A stretch of DNA of 64,000 nucleotides from Bacillota bacterium (lineage in GTDB: Bacteria; Bacillota; Clostridia; Christensenellales; Aristaeellaceae). Location: assembly GCA_023444095.1 (NCBI GenBank), contig JAEZRP010000043.1, positions 1-64,000 on the forward strand. The letters run 5' to 3'. Under the pieces are notes generated by a model. It saw only the letters and a list, made by a program, of their open reading frames with translations. It ran no database searches and was not told the origin of the DNA. The position numbers were made by a program, and so were the translations under genes. Positions 39,673 to 48,264 of this stretch are shown piece after piece; position 1 is the stretch's first letter; the number at the start of each line of letters is the position of its first letter.

Positions 39673-40548
39673 ATGTCCAGGCTGCTGAGTTTTTTTACGC
39701 AGGCCGGAAGCCTGTTTACATCTCTGTTTATCCAGCCCAACTGGCGCGACTGGCTGGACATCCTGCTCGTGGCGGTGCTCGTCTACCAGCTCATCAAGCT
39801 TCTGATGCGCACCAGGGCCAACTCCGTCTTCAAGGGGATCGCGATCATCCTGGTGATGGCGTGGGTCTCCGACCGGCTTCAGCTCCATACGATCAGCTGG
39901 GCGCTCCAGTTAATCATCAACACCGGTATCATCGTCCTGGTGATCCTGTTCCAGCCGGAGCTTCGGCGCGGGCTCGACCAGATCGGCAGAAGCCGCATCA
40001 CCAAGCAGGTGTTCAGCACCCAAAGGCGGCAGCAGACGCAACATTCAGACCTCGTCGTCTCGGAGATGGTGAAGGCGCTTACGAACATGTCCCGAAAGCG
40101 CATCGGCGCGCTCATCGTCATCGAGCGGCAGACCTCGCTTTCGGATGTCGCCGAGTCGGGAACGCGCATCGACGCGGAAATCTCCGATCCCCTCATCGAG
40201 AACATATTCGAGCCGAACACGCCGCTTCACGACGGCGCGGTGATCGTCAGAAACGAGCGCATCCTCGCGGCGGCATGCATCCTCCAGCTCTCGGACGACC
40301 ATTCTATCAGCCGCGAACTCGGCACGCGCCACAGGGCCGCCATCGGCGTGACCGAGGCGACTGACGCCGTGACCCTCATCGTCTCCGAGGAGACGGGTAT
40401 CGTCTCCATGGCGCGGGAGGGCAGGCTCACCCGCTATCTTGACACGAAGTCGCTCACGATCCTTTTGACCGAGCTCTTCGCGCCGGACGCGCTCTCGCCC
40501 TCGTGGCTGAGCCTTCTCAGGCGGAAGGAGGGGAAGCATGAAGGATAA
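39673..40548 (+). CDS. cdaA: Diadenylate cyclase CdaA (c-di-AMP synthase)
   Basis: 291 residues. Three N-terminal transmembrane helices (about 22-40, 46-62, 67-85) precede the DAC domain, which has the catalytic DGA motif in LHDGAVIV and the RHR motif in GTRHRAAIGV. The enzyme makes c-di-AMP from two ATP at the membrane and controls potassium, osmolyte and wall balance. Followed by cdaR, as in most Firmicutes; the usual third gene glmM is not in the window. GGAGG lies 7 nt before the ATG. Confidence 0.96.
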   Translation: MSRLLSFFTQAGSLFTSLFIQPNWRDWLDILLVAVLVYQLIKLLMRTRANSVFKGIAIILVMAWVSDRLQLHTISWALQLIINTGIIVLVILFQPELRRGLDQIGRSRITKQVFSTQRRQQTQHSDLVVSEMVKALTNMSRKRIGALIVIERQTSLSDVAESGTRIDAEISDPLIENIFEPNTPLHDGAVIVRNERILAAACILQLSDDHSISRELGTRHRAAIGVTEATDAVTLIVSEETGIVSMAREGRLTRYLDTKSLTILLTELFAPDALSPSWLSLLRRKEGKHEG

Positions 40549-41818
40549 GCTCAGGCAGTTCGGCAAAACTCTCTGGTCGGCGATGTCGAGGCACACGCTT
40601 CTCAAGCTCCTCTCGTTCGTGTTTGCGATCATGCTCTGGAGCTACGTGATCTCCTCAAGCCCCTCCATCACGCGCACGAAGACCATCAACGATCTGACGG
40701 GCTACGTGAGCGGCCAGGCCACGCTCGAGATTTACAAGCTGGCGCTGCTCACCGACCCAACGGCGGCGCTTGCCGACATCTCGGTTCAGGTGCAGGTGCC
40801 GCAGGCCTCCTTCTCACAGGTGACGGTCGACAACGTGCAGGTGACGCTTGACATCTCCGCCGTGCGCACAGCAGGCACGCAGGAGGTGCCGCTCAAGGCG
40901 ACCTCGACCTACGGAAAGGTCGTGCGCATCTACCCGTCGTCATTGACCCTCACGTTCGAAACGCTCGACTCGCGCCCCGTGCCGGTGCAGGTGTTCCTGT
41001 CCGGAATGGCGGAAACGGGCTACTGGTATAATACCGCGCGCTACAACCCGCAGCAGCTCACCGTTTCCGGCGCGACGAGCCTCGTTCAGTCAATCGCTTC
41101 CGCACGGGTCATCTGCGACGTGGCGGATCGCAAGGGATCGTTCACCGCCGCGCGTACCTTTACATTGATCGACGAGACGGGTGCGGAGATTCCGCAGACC
41201 ATGCTCAACACCAGCGCATCCTCCATTACCGTGGGCGTCGACATCTATCCGACCAAGGAGCTCGAGATTTCGACCGCCACCGACGACGTGCTCGTCGGGC
41301 AGGTAGCCGAGGGATACCAGATCGAATCGATCACCATGCAGCCCGAAACCATAACCGTCGCGGCGGATCAGGAGGTATTGGACGGGATCGACAAGCTCGT
41401 CATCTCGCCAGTCACGATTGATTCCCCGTCGCAGAGCTTCACCAAGCCCGCGACGATCTCGGGGCTTACGGACTTCAGGTACATCTCCTCCGAGCAGGTA
41501 TACGTGACGGTGCAGATCGCCGAAGAGACCATGAGCGCGTGGATCGAGGACGTGTATATCAACTTCCCGGGCTACGACAAGGACAAATACATTCTGACCT
41601 GGCAGAGAAACACGATCGCCGTGCACGTGACCGGGCCCCGGAGCAAGGTTCAGGCGCTCGTCGATTGGGGACTGACGGCGACAACGGACCTGTCCGGGCT
41701 CGGCGAGGGTACGCACATCGTGCCGATCGAGATCGACGACGAGAATTATCCGGACATTGTGTTCGAGCCGGAAGTCGATCAGATCGAGATCACGCTGACG
41801 CCGCGGGCGGCGGAATAA
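40538..41818 (+). CDS. cdaR: CdaA regulator CdaR (YbbR-domain protein)
   Basis: 426 residues. One N-terminal membrane anchor (about 25-45, LLSFVFAIMLWSYVISS) is followed by about four extracellular YbbR repeats of roughly 85 residues (for example VQVPQASFSQVTVDNVQVTL and VTGPRSKVQALVDWGL). CdaR binds CdaA and adjusts its activity. The ATG overlaps the end of cdaA by 11 bp. Confidence 0.93.
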   Translation: MKDKLRQFGKTLWSAMSRHTLLKLLSFVFAIMLWSYVISSSPSITRTKTINDLTGYVSGQATLEIYKLALLTDPTAALADISVQVQVPQASFSQVTVDNVQVTLDISAVRTAGTQEVPLKATSTYGKVVRIYPSSLTLTFETLDSRPVPVQVFLSGMAETGYWYNTARYNPQQLTVSGATSLVQSIASARVICDVADRKGSFTAARTFTLIDETGAEIPQTMLNTSASSITVGVDIYPTKELEISTATDDVLVGQVAEGYQIESITMQPETITVAADQEVLDGIDKLVISPVTIDSPSQSFTKPATISGLTDFRYISSEQVYVTVQIAEETMSAWIEDVYINFPGYDKDKYILTWQRNTIAVHVTGPRSKVQALVDWGLTATTDLSGLGEGTHIVPIEIDDENYPDIVFEPEVDQIEITLTPRAAE

Positions 41819-41830
41819 GGGGGAGATCAC

Positions 41831-42472
41831 ATGGGTTCAACGGCTGTCATGAACGTGATGATGAGCTGGCTGAAGGGATTGGCGAGCTGGGTGCTGGAGC
41901 TTTTCAACCTCGCGGGAAACTCAGGCTTTTCGCCCCTCGGGTGGCTCTCGGACAATTGGATCAAGCTGCTCGTGTTTTTCATGATCGTGGGCGTCTCCAT
42001 GGACGTCGTGGTCTGGCTGATGCGTTGGCGGCCCTATTGGGTATGGTTTCATAAAAGGCGGATCGTCATCGACGACGACAACTTTTTCGCGGGCGAGGAA
42101 CTGGTAGATTCCGGGCTCTACGATCCGAGCCTGTTCTACGATCCCGAGACCGAGCGGAAAAAGAGTGCGCCGAGCACCATTGTGAAACCCGAGCGCAAGC
42201 GGCCCCAGCTCATCGAGCGGATCGAGGACGACGAGCTCGCGCCGAAAAAGCCCGCGCGCCCGAAGACTGCCATGCGCAGGCCCGGCGGCGCCCGCATCTC
42301 GGCTTCCACGAAGAGGCCCGCGCGCGCGCGCAAGGCGGACGTCGATCCGCTCTTCAGCGTCGACCCCGCCCAGGCCATCGATCCCGAAAACGGCGAGGAC
42401 GCGGTGTTCAACGTCTCCGATCTCCCCGTTTCGAGGGACGAGCTGGCGCTTCGAAAGCGCAGGAGGCGCTGA
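41831..42472 (+). CDS. Single-pass membrane protein with disordered tail, function unknown
   Basis: 213 residues. One clear transmembrane helix (about 43-65, IKLLVFFMIVGVSMDVVVWLM) follows an amphipathic start. A short conserved-looking stretch (RPYWVWFHKRRIVIDDDNFF) leads into a long tail rich in Lys, Arg, Pro and acidic residues, probably disordered and cytoplasmic. I recognise no domain. It lies 12 nt after cdaR and 0 nt before the P-loop gene, so it belongs to the c-di-AMP operon. GGGGGAG precedes the ATG. Confidence 0.7.
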   Translation: MGSTAVMNVMMSWLKGLASWVLELFNLAGNSGFSPLGWLSDNWIKLLVFFMIVGVSMDVVVWLMRWRPYWVWFHKRRIVIDDDNFFAGEELVDSGLYDPSLFYDPETERKKSAPSTIVKPERKRPQLIERIEDDELAPKKPARPKTAMRRPGGARISASTKRPARARKADVDPLFSVDPAQAIDPENGEDAVFNVSDLPVSRDELALRKRRRR

Positions 42473-43150
42473 ATGCGCGACTGGCTGACCCGGGGAAGTT
42501 TTGTCAAGGCAATCGTCGGGCACTACGGCAGCGGAAAGACCGAGATCGCGCTGAACGCGGCAATCTTTCTCCGGGAACAGGGCAAACGCGTCAGGCTTGC
42601 CGACCTCGACATCGTGAATCCGTTTTTCAGGAGCGCGGAGCAATCGGGCATGCTCCGCGCGCATGATATCGAGGCAATCTATCCGCAGTTCGCGCTTTCG
42701 GGCGTGGACATGCCCGTTCTTGGCCCCGAGATCCTGCGCTCGTTCGAGGACGATGGCGCGGTCTCCATCCTCGACGTGGGCGGAGACGACGCGGGCGCGG
42801 CGGCGCTCGGGCGGTACAAGCCCCAGCTCGATCGCGCGCGCGCGGAGCTTTACTATGTGCTCAACCCCTTCCGGCCGCGCTCGAACGAGCTGACCCAAAT
42901 CACAAGCCTTCTTGCGCTCGTCGAGGCGCGGGCGCGGCTGCGCGTGACGGGGCTCATCGCCAACGCGAACCTCGGCGGGTATACCACGCCCGACGTCGTC
43001 CGCGAGGGGCGCGCGCTCGTCGCGCAGGTATCCGATCAAACCGGCATTCCTGTCGTCGCAGAATGCGGCCTTGCCTCGGCGCTCGAGGGCGGACCCTGGG
43101 AACAATTTCCCATCGTCAGGTATCTCATGCCCGAATGGATGGAACACTAA
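42473..43150 (+). CDS. P-loop NTPase of the MinD/ParA/CobQ-like class
   Basis: 225 residues. Walker A GHYGSGKTE lies at residues 16-24. LADLDIVNPFFRSAEQ resembles switch I of deviant-Walker (SIMIBI) NTPases, and SILDVGGDDAGAAAL is the Walker B/switch II region. YVLNPFRPRSN and GLIANANLGGYT follow. No membrane helix. The role is unknown; its place after the c-di-AMP genes and a membrane protein suggests a membrane-linked partner (inference). Begins directly after the preceding stop. Confidence 0.75.
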   Translation: MRDWLTRGSFVKAIVGHYGSGKTEIALNAAIFLREQGKRVRLADLDIVNPFFRSAEQSGMLRAHDIEAIYPQFALSGVDMPVLGPEILRSFEDDGAVSILDVGGDDAGAAALGRYKPQLDRARAELYYVLNPFRPRSNELTQITSLLALVEARARLRVTGLIANANLGGYTTPDVVREGRALVAQVSDQTGIPVVAECGLASALEGGPWEQFPIVRYLMPEWMEH

Positions 43151-43154
43151 CGGT

Positions 43155-43412
43155 AGGGAACGGTGGAACGCTGAGGCGCTGCCCTCGGGCACCCGCCAAA
43201 GGACTGGCGTCCTTTGGAATCCCATGCCGGGAGGATATCATTCGCCCGTCGCGCTTCGCGGGGGGCCCAGCCCCGCTCGCGCGAGCATAGACCATGGATG
43301 CCCTTTGAGGGTGCCCGGTCGACCGGAATGTAAAAAATGATTTAGCATGGGATTCTCAAGGGCGTCAGCCCTTGAGCGGGGTCCGGGGGCGGGACCCTGG
43401 CGGCGTCTCCCA
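43155..43412. repeat. Two opposed copies of palindromic intergenic repeat (family B)
   Basis: One copy (about 43160-43226) runs forward: GGCGCTGCCCTCG, a CCAAAGGACT...CCTTTGG hairpin, GGAATCCCATGC. A second (about 43345-43412) runs in reverse: GCATGGGATTCTCAAGGGC, then GCCCTTGAGCGGGGTCCGG. They fill most of the gap between the P-loop gene and the mannosyltransferase. No gene is visible here. Confidence 0.6.
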
Positions 43413-43430
43413 TACTGACGGAGAGTTGAT

Positions 43431-44690
43431 GTGACGACTTGGGTTGACAGGATTGCCGCAGGCCTGGGGGCCGTCGCCACGGCGCTGTTCCTCTTCGCGC
43501 TTGCGGTGTATCTCTACCGCTATTTTGCGGGCGCGCAGGGACGAGACAGGCTCGCGAGACTGCCCGACCGCGAAGGGCGCGCAAACTGGCGGCGGGTTTT
43601 GCTGCTCGTCGGGGCGGCGTTCCTCCTTTCGCGGCTTCTGATGCTCGCGGGCGGGGCGTTCTGGGCATGGCGAAACGGGGAGTTCTCGCTTTACATGCAC
43701 AATCTCGAATCCTACTGGACGCGCTGGGACGCCGACCACTACGTCGGACTCATCCGAAATTGGTACGTGAACGAGGGCGATCCGCGCTTCCACATCGTAT
43801 TCTTCCCGCTTTATCCCGCTGTTGGAAGGCTTCTGTACTTCGCGGGGCTTTCCGCGACGGCCTCAGCCCTCCTCGTCTCGAACCTCGCGTTTTTTGGCTG
43901 CGGGATCGTGATGTACCGGCTGACCGAGCTGACGTACGGAAGGAAGGCCGGCGCGCGGGCGGCGCTTCTTCTGATGTTTTCTCCCCTCTCTCTTTTCTGC
44001 TCGATCCCCTACACCGAGTCGGTGTTCCTTCTGACGACCCTCGCCGCGGTGTATTTTGCCAGGCGGCGGATGTTTGTCCTTGCGGTGCTCTTGGGGGCGC
44101 TGAGCGCGAACGCGCGGATGCTGGGCATGGCGACGGCGATCCCGATCTTTTATGAAATGCTGCGCGCGGAGAAGGGGGGCATCCTCCGACGGTACGCTCT
44201 TTCGGTCCTGAAGGTGCTGCCGGTGTCCGCGGGACTACTTCTGTACCTGTTGCTCAATGACGCGGTCACGGGAGACCCCTTTCGGTTCATGACCTACCAG
44301 TCCGAGCACTGGAGCCAGAATTTCGGGAGCCTTTTCAACACCGTGTGCTACTCGCTGCGCTACGCGGTGGATTTCAACCCCGAATCCTACCGCTTCGGCG
44401 TGTGGATTCCGCAGCTGATCGCGATCTTCGGGACGCTGGCGATTCTACTCGCGGCGATCCGGCGCATGCACCCGGGCGACGCGGGCTACGCGGTGATCTA
44501 CCTCTATGCGGCGGTCGCGCCGACATGGCTTTTGAGCGGGCCGCGCTACCTCACGGCGCTCTACGCGCTCTACCCCGCGCTCGCGGTTCTGTTTCGTAGA
44601 CGAGATGCGTTCGGGGCGCTCCTCGCGCTCTCGGCGATTCTGTGCGCGGCCGCGGGCGCGATGTACTCCTACCTCGGCTGGATTTTATAG
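43431..44690 (+). CDS. Membrane mannosyltransferase-like protein (PIG-V type)
   Basis: 419 residues with about ten transmembrane helices. The lumen/outside-facing SYWTRWDADHYVGLIRNWY segment holds the Asp motif (WDADHY) typical of GT-C glycosyltransferases such as PIG-V, which use lipid-linked sugars. PYTESVFLL is also shared with that family. It likely transfers a mannose-type sugar to a wall or lipid acceptor; the exact reaction is unknown. GTG start with GGAGAG upstream. The next gene, an SGNH esterase, follows closely. Confidence 0.75.
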   Translation: MTTWVDRIAAGLGAVATALFLFALAVYLYRYFAGAQGRDRLARLPDREGRANWRRVLLLVGAAFLLSRLLMLAGGAFWAWRNGEFSLYMHNLESYWTRWDADHYVGLIRNWYVNEGDPRFHIVFFPLYPAVGRLLYFAGLSATASALLVSNLAFFGCGIVMYRLTELTYGRKAGARAALLLMFSPLSLFCSIPYTESVFLLTTLAAVYFARRRMFVLAVLLGALSANARMLGMATAIPIFYEMLRAEKGGILRRYALSVLKVLPVSAGLLLYLLLNDAVTGDPFRFMTYQSEHWSQNFGSLFNTVCYSLRYAVDFNPESYRFGVWIPQLIAIFGTLAILLAAIRRMHPGDAGYAVIYLYAAVAPTWLLSGPRYLTALYALYPALAVLFRRRDAFGALLALSAILCAAAGAMYSYLGWIL

Positions 44691-44703
44691 GGGGATCGGA
44701 ACA

Positions 44704-45342
44704 ATGAAGAAACGGATCCTGTGCTTCGGCGACTCCAACACCTGGGGCTACGCTGCGACGGGCGGGCGGTTCGAAGAGGACGTGCGCTGGCCCACGCGGC
44801 TTGGGACGCTGCTCGGGGACGGCTATGCGGTGATCGAGGAGGGTTTCAACGGACGCACCTGCGTCTACGACGACCCCATCGAGGGCGGATACAAGAGCGG
44901 GCTTGCATACCTGCCGCCCTGCGTCATGACCCACACGCCGCTTGACCTCGTCGTCATCATGCTCGGGACGAACGACTGCAAAAAACGGTTCCAGATGACG
45001 CCGTTCACCATCGGAGGGGGCGTGACGGCGCTTGTCAAGGCCGTACGGGACTACGCGCAGGACAGAAGCGGGGTGCCGCCGAAGATCCTGATCATGGCCC
45101 CCGTGCCGATCCTCGAGAATGTCATGGAGACGCGCCACGCGGAAATCTTCGGCGCGGATGCGCCGACCGTTTCGAAGGGGCTCTCGGCGGAACTCGCGCG
45201 CGTCGCAAAGCTGATGCGCTGCGCATTCCTGGACGCGGGACCGTTCGCCGAGGTTTCGCCCGTGGACGCCGTTCACCTGACGCGCGAGGGACATCTGGCG
45301 CTCGCGGAGGCGGTGCACAAAAAGATACTCGAAATTTTATGA
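44704..45342 (+). CDS. SGNH/GDSL-type hydrolase
   Basis: 212 residues. Block I FGDSNTWG (catalytic Ser), block III LGTNDCK, and the C-terminal DAVHLTREGH carrying the Asp-His pair. Related proteins are arylesterases or carbohydrate acetylesterases. No signal peptide, so it is cytoplasmic. It starts 13 nt after the mannosyltransferase gene and ends 13 nt before the alcohol dehydrogenase, forming a run of three genes. Confidence 0.88.
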   Translation: MKKRILCFGDSNTWGYAATGGRFEEDVRWPTRLGTLLGDGYAVIEEGFNGRTCVYDDPIEGGYKSGLAYLPPCVMTHTPLDLVVIMLGTNDCKKRFQMTPFTIGGGVTALVKAVRDYAQDRSGVPPKILIMAPVPILENVMETRHAEIFGADAPTVSKGLSAELARVAKLMRCAFLDAGPFAEVSPVDAVHLTREGHLALAEAVHKKILEIL

Positions 45343-45355
45343 GGAGGATCTACAT

Positions 45356-46537
45356 ATGCTGAACTTCACATTTTGCGTTCCGACGAAATTCGTGTTCGGG
45401 CGCGGCGTCGAGCGGGAGACAGGGCGCGAGCTGAAGGCGCTCGACGTCAAAAAGGTGCTCATCCACTATGGCGGCGGCTCGGTCATCCAATCGGGGCTCA
45501 TGAAAATCGTGACCGACTCCATGGACGCGGAAGGGATCCAATACGTGAAGCTCGGCGGCGCAAAGCCGAACCCGCGCGCGTCGCTCGTCTACGAGGGCAT
45601 CGCGCTCGGGCGCAAGGAGGAAGTCGACTTCATCCTCGCGGTCGGCGGCGGTTCCGCGCTGGATAGCGCGAAGGCCATCGCGCTGGGCATTCCCTACGAG
45701 GGAGATTTCTGGGACTTCTACATCGGCAAGGCGAATCCGGTCGAGCGCATTCCTGTGGGCACGGTTCTGACCCTCGCGGCGACGGGCAGCGAGAGCTCGA
45801 ACAGCTCCGTCATCACGAAGGAGGAGACGCGCGAGAAGATCGGACTGGGCCACCAGCTCAACCGCCCGGTACTCGCCATCATGAACCCGGAGCTGACAAT
45901 GACCCTCCCGCCCTACCAGACGGCATGCGGCGCGGTGGACATCATGGCGCACGCCATGGAGCGGTACTTCACGCAGGAGACGGAGGTCGACGTGACCGAC
46001 CGGATGTGTGAGGCGGTCATCTCCTCCGTGGTGCGCGCGGCGAAGATCGCGATGAAGGAGCCGACCAACTACGACGCGCGCGCGCAGCTCATGTGGGCGG
46101 GCACAGTCGCGCACAACGACACCGTCGGCGTGGGCCGCGTGGGCGACTTCGCGAGCCACCGGATCGAGCACGAGCTTTCGGCGATGTACGACGTGGCGCA
46201 CGGCGCGGGACTCGCGGTCATCTTCCCGGCGTGGCTTCGCTACCAGCTCGAGATCGGAAACAACGTCATGCGGCTCGCACAGTTCGCGGTGCGCGTGTGG
46301 GGCTGCGTGATGAACTTTGAGAACCCCGCCGAAACGGCGATGGCGGGCATCGAGGCGTACGAGGCGTTCCTCAGGGAGATTGGCATGCCAACCACCATGA
46401 AGGAGTTGGGCGCGCGCACCGAGGACATCCCGGAGATGGCGCGGCGCGTCAGGCGCGGGCCGGACGGCACCGTCGGGCAGTACAAAAGGCTCGACACGCC
46501 CGCCATCGAGCGCATCTACCTGATCGCGGACAAATAA
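45356..46537 (+). CDS. Iron-containing alcohol dehydrogenase (butanol dehydrogenase-like)
   Basis: 393 residues. The nucleotide-binding VGGGSALDSAKAIALG and the metal-site segments (ACGAVDIMAHAMERYF, then HRIEHELSAMYDVAHGAGLAV with three His) are all present. The family reduces aldehydes to alcohols with NADH or NADPH, and this subgroup includes clostridial BdhA/BdhB and YqhD-type enzymes. GGAGG is 8 nt before the ATG. Followed by a stem-loop. Confidence 0.92.
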   Translation: MLNFTFCVPTKFVFGRGVERETGRELKALDVKKVLIHYGGGSVIQSGLMKIVTDSMDAEGIQYVKLGGAKPNPRASLVYEGIALGRKEEVDFILAVGGGSALDSAKAIALGIPYEGDFWDFYIGKANPVERIPVGTVLTLAATGSESSNSSVITKEETREKIGLGHQLNRPVLAIMNPELTMTLPPYQTACGAVDIMAHAMERYFTQETEVDVTDRMCEAVISSVVRAAKIAMKEPTNYDARAQLMWAGTVAHNDTVGVGRVGDFASHRIEHELSAMYDVAHGAGLAVIFPAWLRYQLEIGNNVMRLAQFAVRVWGCVMNFENPAETAMAGIEAYEAFLREIGMPTTMKELGARTEDIPEMARRVRRGPDGTVGQYKRLDTPAIERIYLIADK

Positions 46538-46540
46538 GAG

Positions 46541-46569
46541 GGAATGCGGGGGCACATGCCCTCGCATTC
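46541..46569. terminator. Stem-loop terminator between convergent genes
   Basis: GAATGCGGGGGCA (46542-46554) pairs with TGCCCTCGCATTC (46557-46569) with one G-T wobble, followed by ATTTGCCCTTT. It overlaps the last codon of the minus-strand membrane protein gene. Confidence 0.6.
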
Positions 46570-47503
46570 ATTTGCCCTTTCTTCGCAGAAGAAGGGATAG
46601 GATGGCATGCGTCAGAAGGCCCGCGAGAAGGATGACGACGCAATCAGCCGGTGCGAGGGGGAAGGGATCGAGCGCGCGGAACAGGGGGCCGCCCCCGAAG
46701 CGGTACAGGTTCCCGCCGAGGAGAATCAACTCTCCCGCGTACATGGCAGACGTCGTGGCGAGCGCGCCGAGCACCGCAAGCCAGCGCCGGAGGGAAAACT
46801 GCGCGCAGAGGAAGAGTCCGAATGTGACGCCGAACAGGATGAAATAGCCCGCCATGAGCGAGGCCGACAGCGGGGACAGGAGGAGGGAGCCGACCCTGAA
46901 AAACGCGGTGAAGCACGCGAGGACGCACAGCCCGACGAAGGCCGCGACGGCGATCAGTTGCGCCCACAGCATCCGCCGCCGCGCCCTGTCGCCCGGCGGG
47001 AGGGTGTAAAAGCCCCAGGCGCAGCCTAGGACGCCCAGCACGAGGATGGATGAGATCAGATAGAAGTGCAGCTTAAACGCCGAGCTGTACTCGCCCAGAA
47101 GAACGACATACTCGCTCGCGGGCACCTCCGGCGTCGCGACGCAAAGATACATTTGCCAGTCGACGATGTCCACACGCGCGCCGTCGGCGACGCGATTGTA
47201 AACGACGAGGGTTTCGAGGAAAAGCTCCCCCGCGAAGAATGCCGTAAGCGCCAGCGCGGCGAGCGCCCAGAACGCGAACCGCCTCCGAATCCGCGCGAAA
47301 AGGGGCAGAAGCGCGGTCGAGAGAACGAGCGACAGCCCAATCGGCGCATAGGGGATTGCGTACTTGGGGTAATTCGCCGCGTCGACGCCGCCGAATGCGA
47401 CGCTGTCGCGCAAGATAGCGACGCCCATCGCGATCGGATAGGCGCAAAAAACCAGAATGATCGAAAAAATCAGAAGATAGATCTTTTTCCTCGAACCCGG
47501 CAT
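46568..47503 (-). CDS. Multi-pass membrane protein, function unknown
   Basis: 311 residues with about eight hydrophobic helices arranged through the whole protein and short loops. The only longer loop, about residues 105-135, follows helix 3 (VVYNRVADGARVDIVDWQM). No signature of a transporter or enzyme family is visible. It is a single-gene unit with its own promoter at 47586-47614. The Shine-Dalgarno before the ATG is weak (GGGAG about 11 nt upstream). Confidence 0.65.
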   Translation of the reverse strand: MPGSRKKIYLLIFSIILVFCAYPIAMGVAILRDSVAFGGVDAANYPKYAIPYAPIGLSLVLSTALLPLFARIRRRFAFWALAALALTAFFAGELFLETLVVYNRVADGARVDIVDWQMYLCVATPEVPASEYVVLLGEYSSAFKLHFYLISSILVLGVLGCAWGFYTLPPGDRARRRMLWAQLIAVAAFVGLCVLACFTAFFRVGSLLLSPLSASLMAGYFILFGVTFGLFLCAQFSLRRWLAVLGALATTSAMYAGELILLGGNLYRFGGGPLFRALDPFPLAPADCVVILLAGLLTHAILSLLLRRKGK

Positions 47504-47585
47504 GCCGCCATCGCTCCCTTATACCGCGCAGAGCATGTGCGTGCCATGTGCGGGATAGCCTTAACCCTTTCTCCGCCTCGCGCTC

Positions 47586-47614
47586 ATCATACCACAATCT
47601 TCCAAATTGATCAA
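47586..47614 (-). promoter_or_regulatory. Promoter of the membrane protein gene
   Basis: TTGATC (47614-47609), 17-bp spacer, TATGAT (47591-47586) with TGG before the -10, minus strand. Confidence 0.65.
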
Positions 47615-47970
47615 GCTGCTTTGGACAATGGAAAGGCCCCGAGGGGAAGGGGATCCCCCGAGGCCAGGAGGAGAAGGGACCATGAGGAGCGTTTTTATGA
47701 AAACGGCCTTTCGCCGATAATTTCATGATGGATGGCAGTGCGCGGTGCATCCGGTTTGAAAATCCTCGTCCCGGTGCGCGGCCTCGGGTGGAGGGGGTTG
47801 CCCCGAGGCCGCCGGTCTCCCATGTTCCGGGCGCCGGGTCGCCCTTTCGACACGCATAGAATAACCCGGGGATATTGCGCGCGTGTGGACAAACCGTGAA
47901 CATGCGCGCGCGATTTCCGGGCGCTTGCCGGAAAGTGTTTCACCCTCCCGCGCGCGCATATCCTTTCCAC
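47615..47970. other. Long intergenic region with strong stem-loops before yqfC
   Basis: No gene is visible. An 11-bp stem, GCGGCCTCGGG (47778-47788) with CCCGAGGCCGC (47802-47812), lies in the middle, and a second GGCC-rich hairpin is near 47635-47667. The promoter of the sporulation operon should lie here; the -10 could be TAGAAT near 47855, but no -35 is convincing, and a sporulation sigma factor may be used. Confidence 0.4.
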
Positions 47971-47982
47971 GAGGTGATGCGC

Positions 47983-48264
47983 ATGAAGCGGAAAAAACGC
48001 GCGATTCCGGCGCTCGAGTGGGTGGGCGAGGTAGCGGGCGACGCGCGCGCCACCATCCTCGTGGGCTCTCGCGCGCTCATCGAGAACCATGCGGGGCTGA
48101 TCGAGTTTACCCCCGAGCGCATCCGCCTGAGATGCAAGGCGGGTGAAATCGTCGTCTCCGGCGCGGAACTCATCATCTCGGACGCGCGCGCCCGCTCGCT
48201 GGTCGTCAGCGGCAAAATTGCCGACATCGCGCTTGCGCCGCGTGGGGGGCGGACGGATGGTTGA
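47983..48264 (+). CDS. yqfC: YqfC-family sporulation protein
   Basis: 93 residues. LVGSRALIENHAGLIEFTPERIRLRC and VVSGAELIIS match the YabP/YqfC family of small sporulation proteins. Its place directly before yqfD and phoH is the conserved Firmicute order. B. subtilis yqfC and yqfD are mother-cell-expressed. I chose the ATG at 47983, with AGGTG 6 nt upstream; a second ATG is two codons earlier. Confidence 0.88.
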   Translation: MKRKKRAIPALEWVGEVAGDARATILVGSRALIENHAGLIEFTPERIRLRCKAGEIVVSGAELIISDARARSLVVSGKIADIALAPRGGRTDG

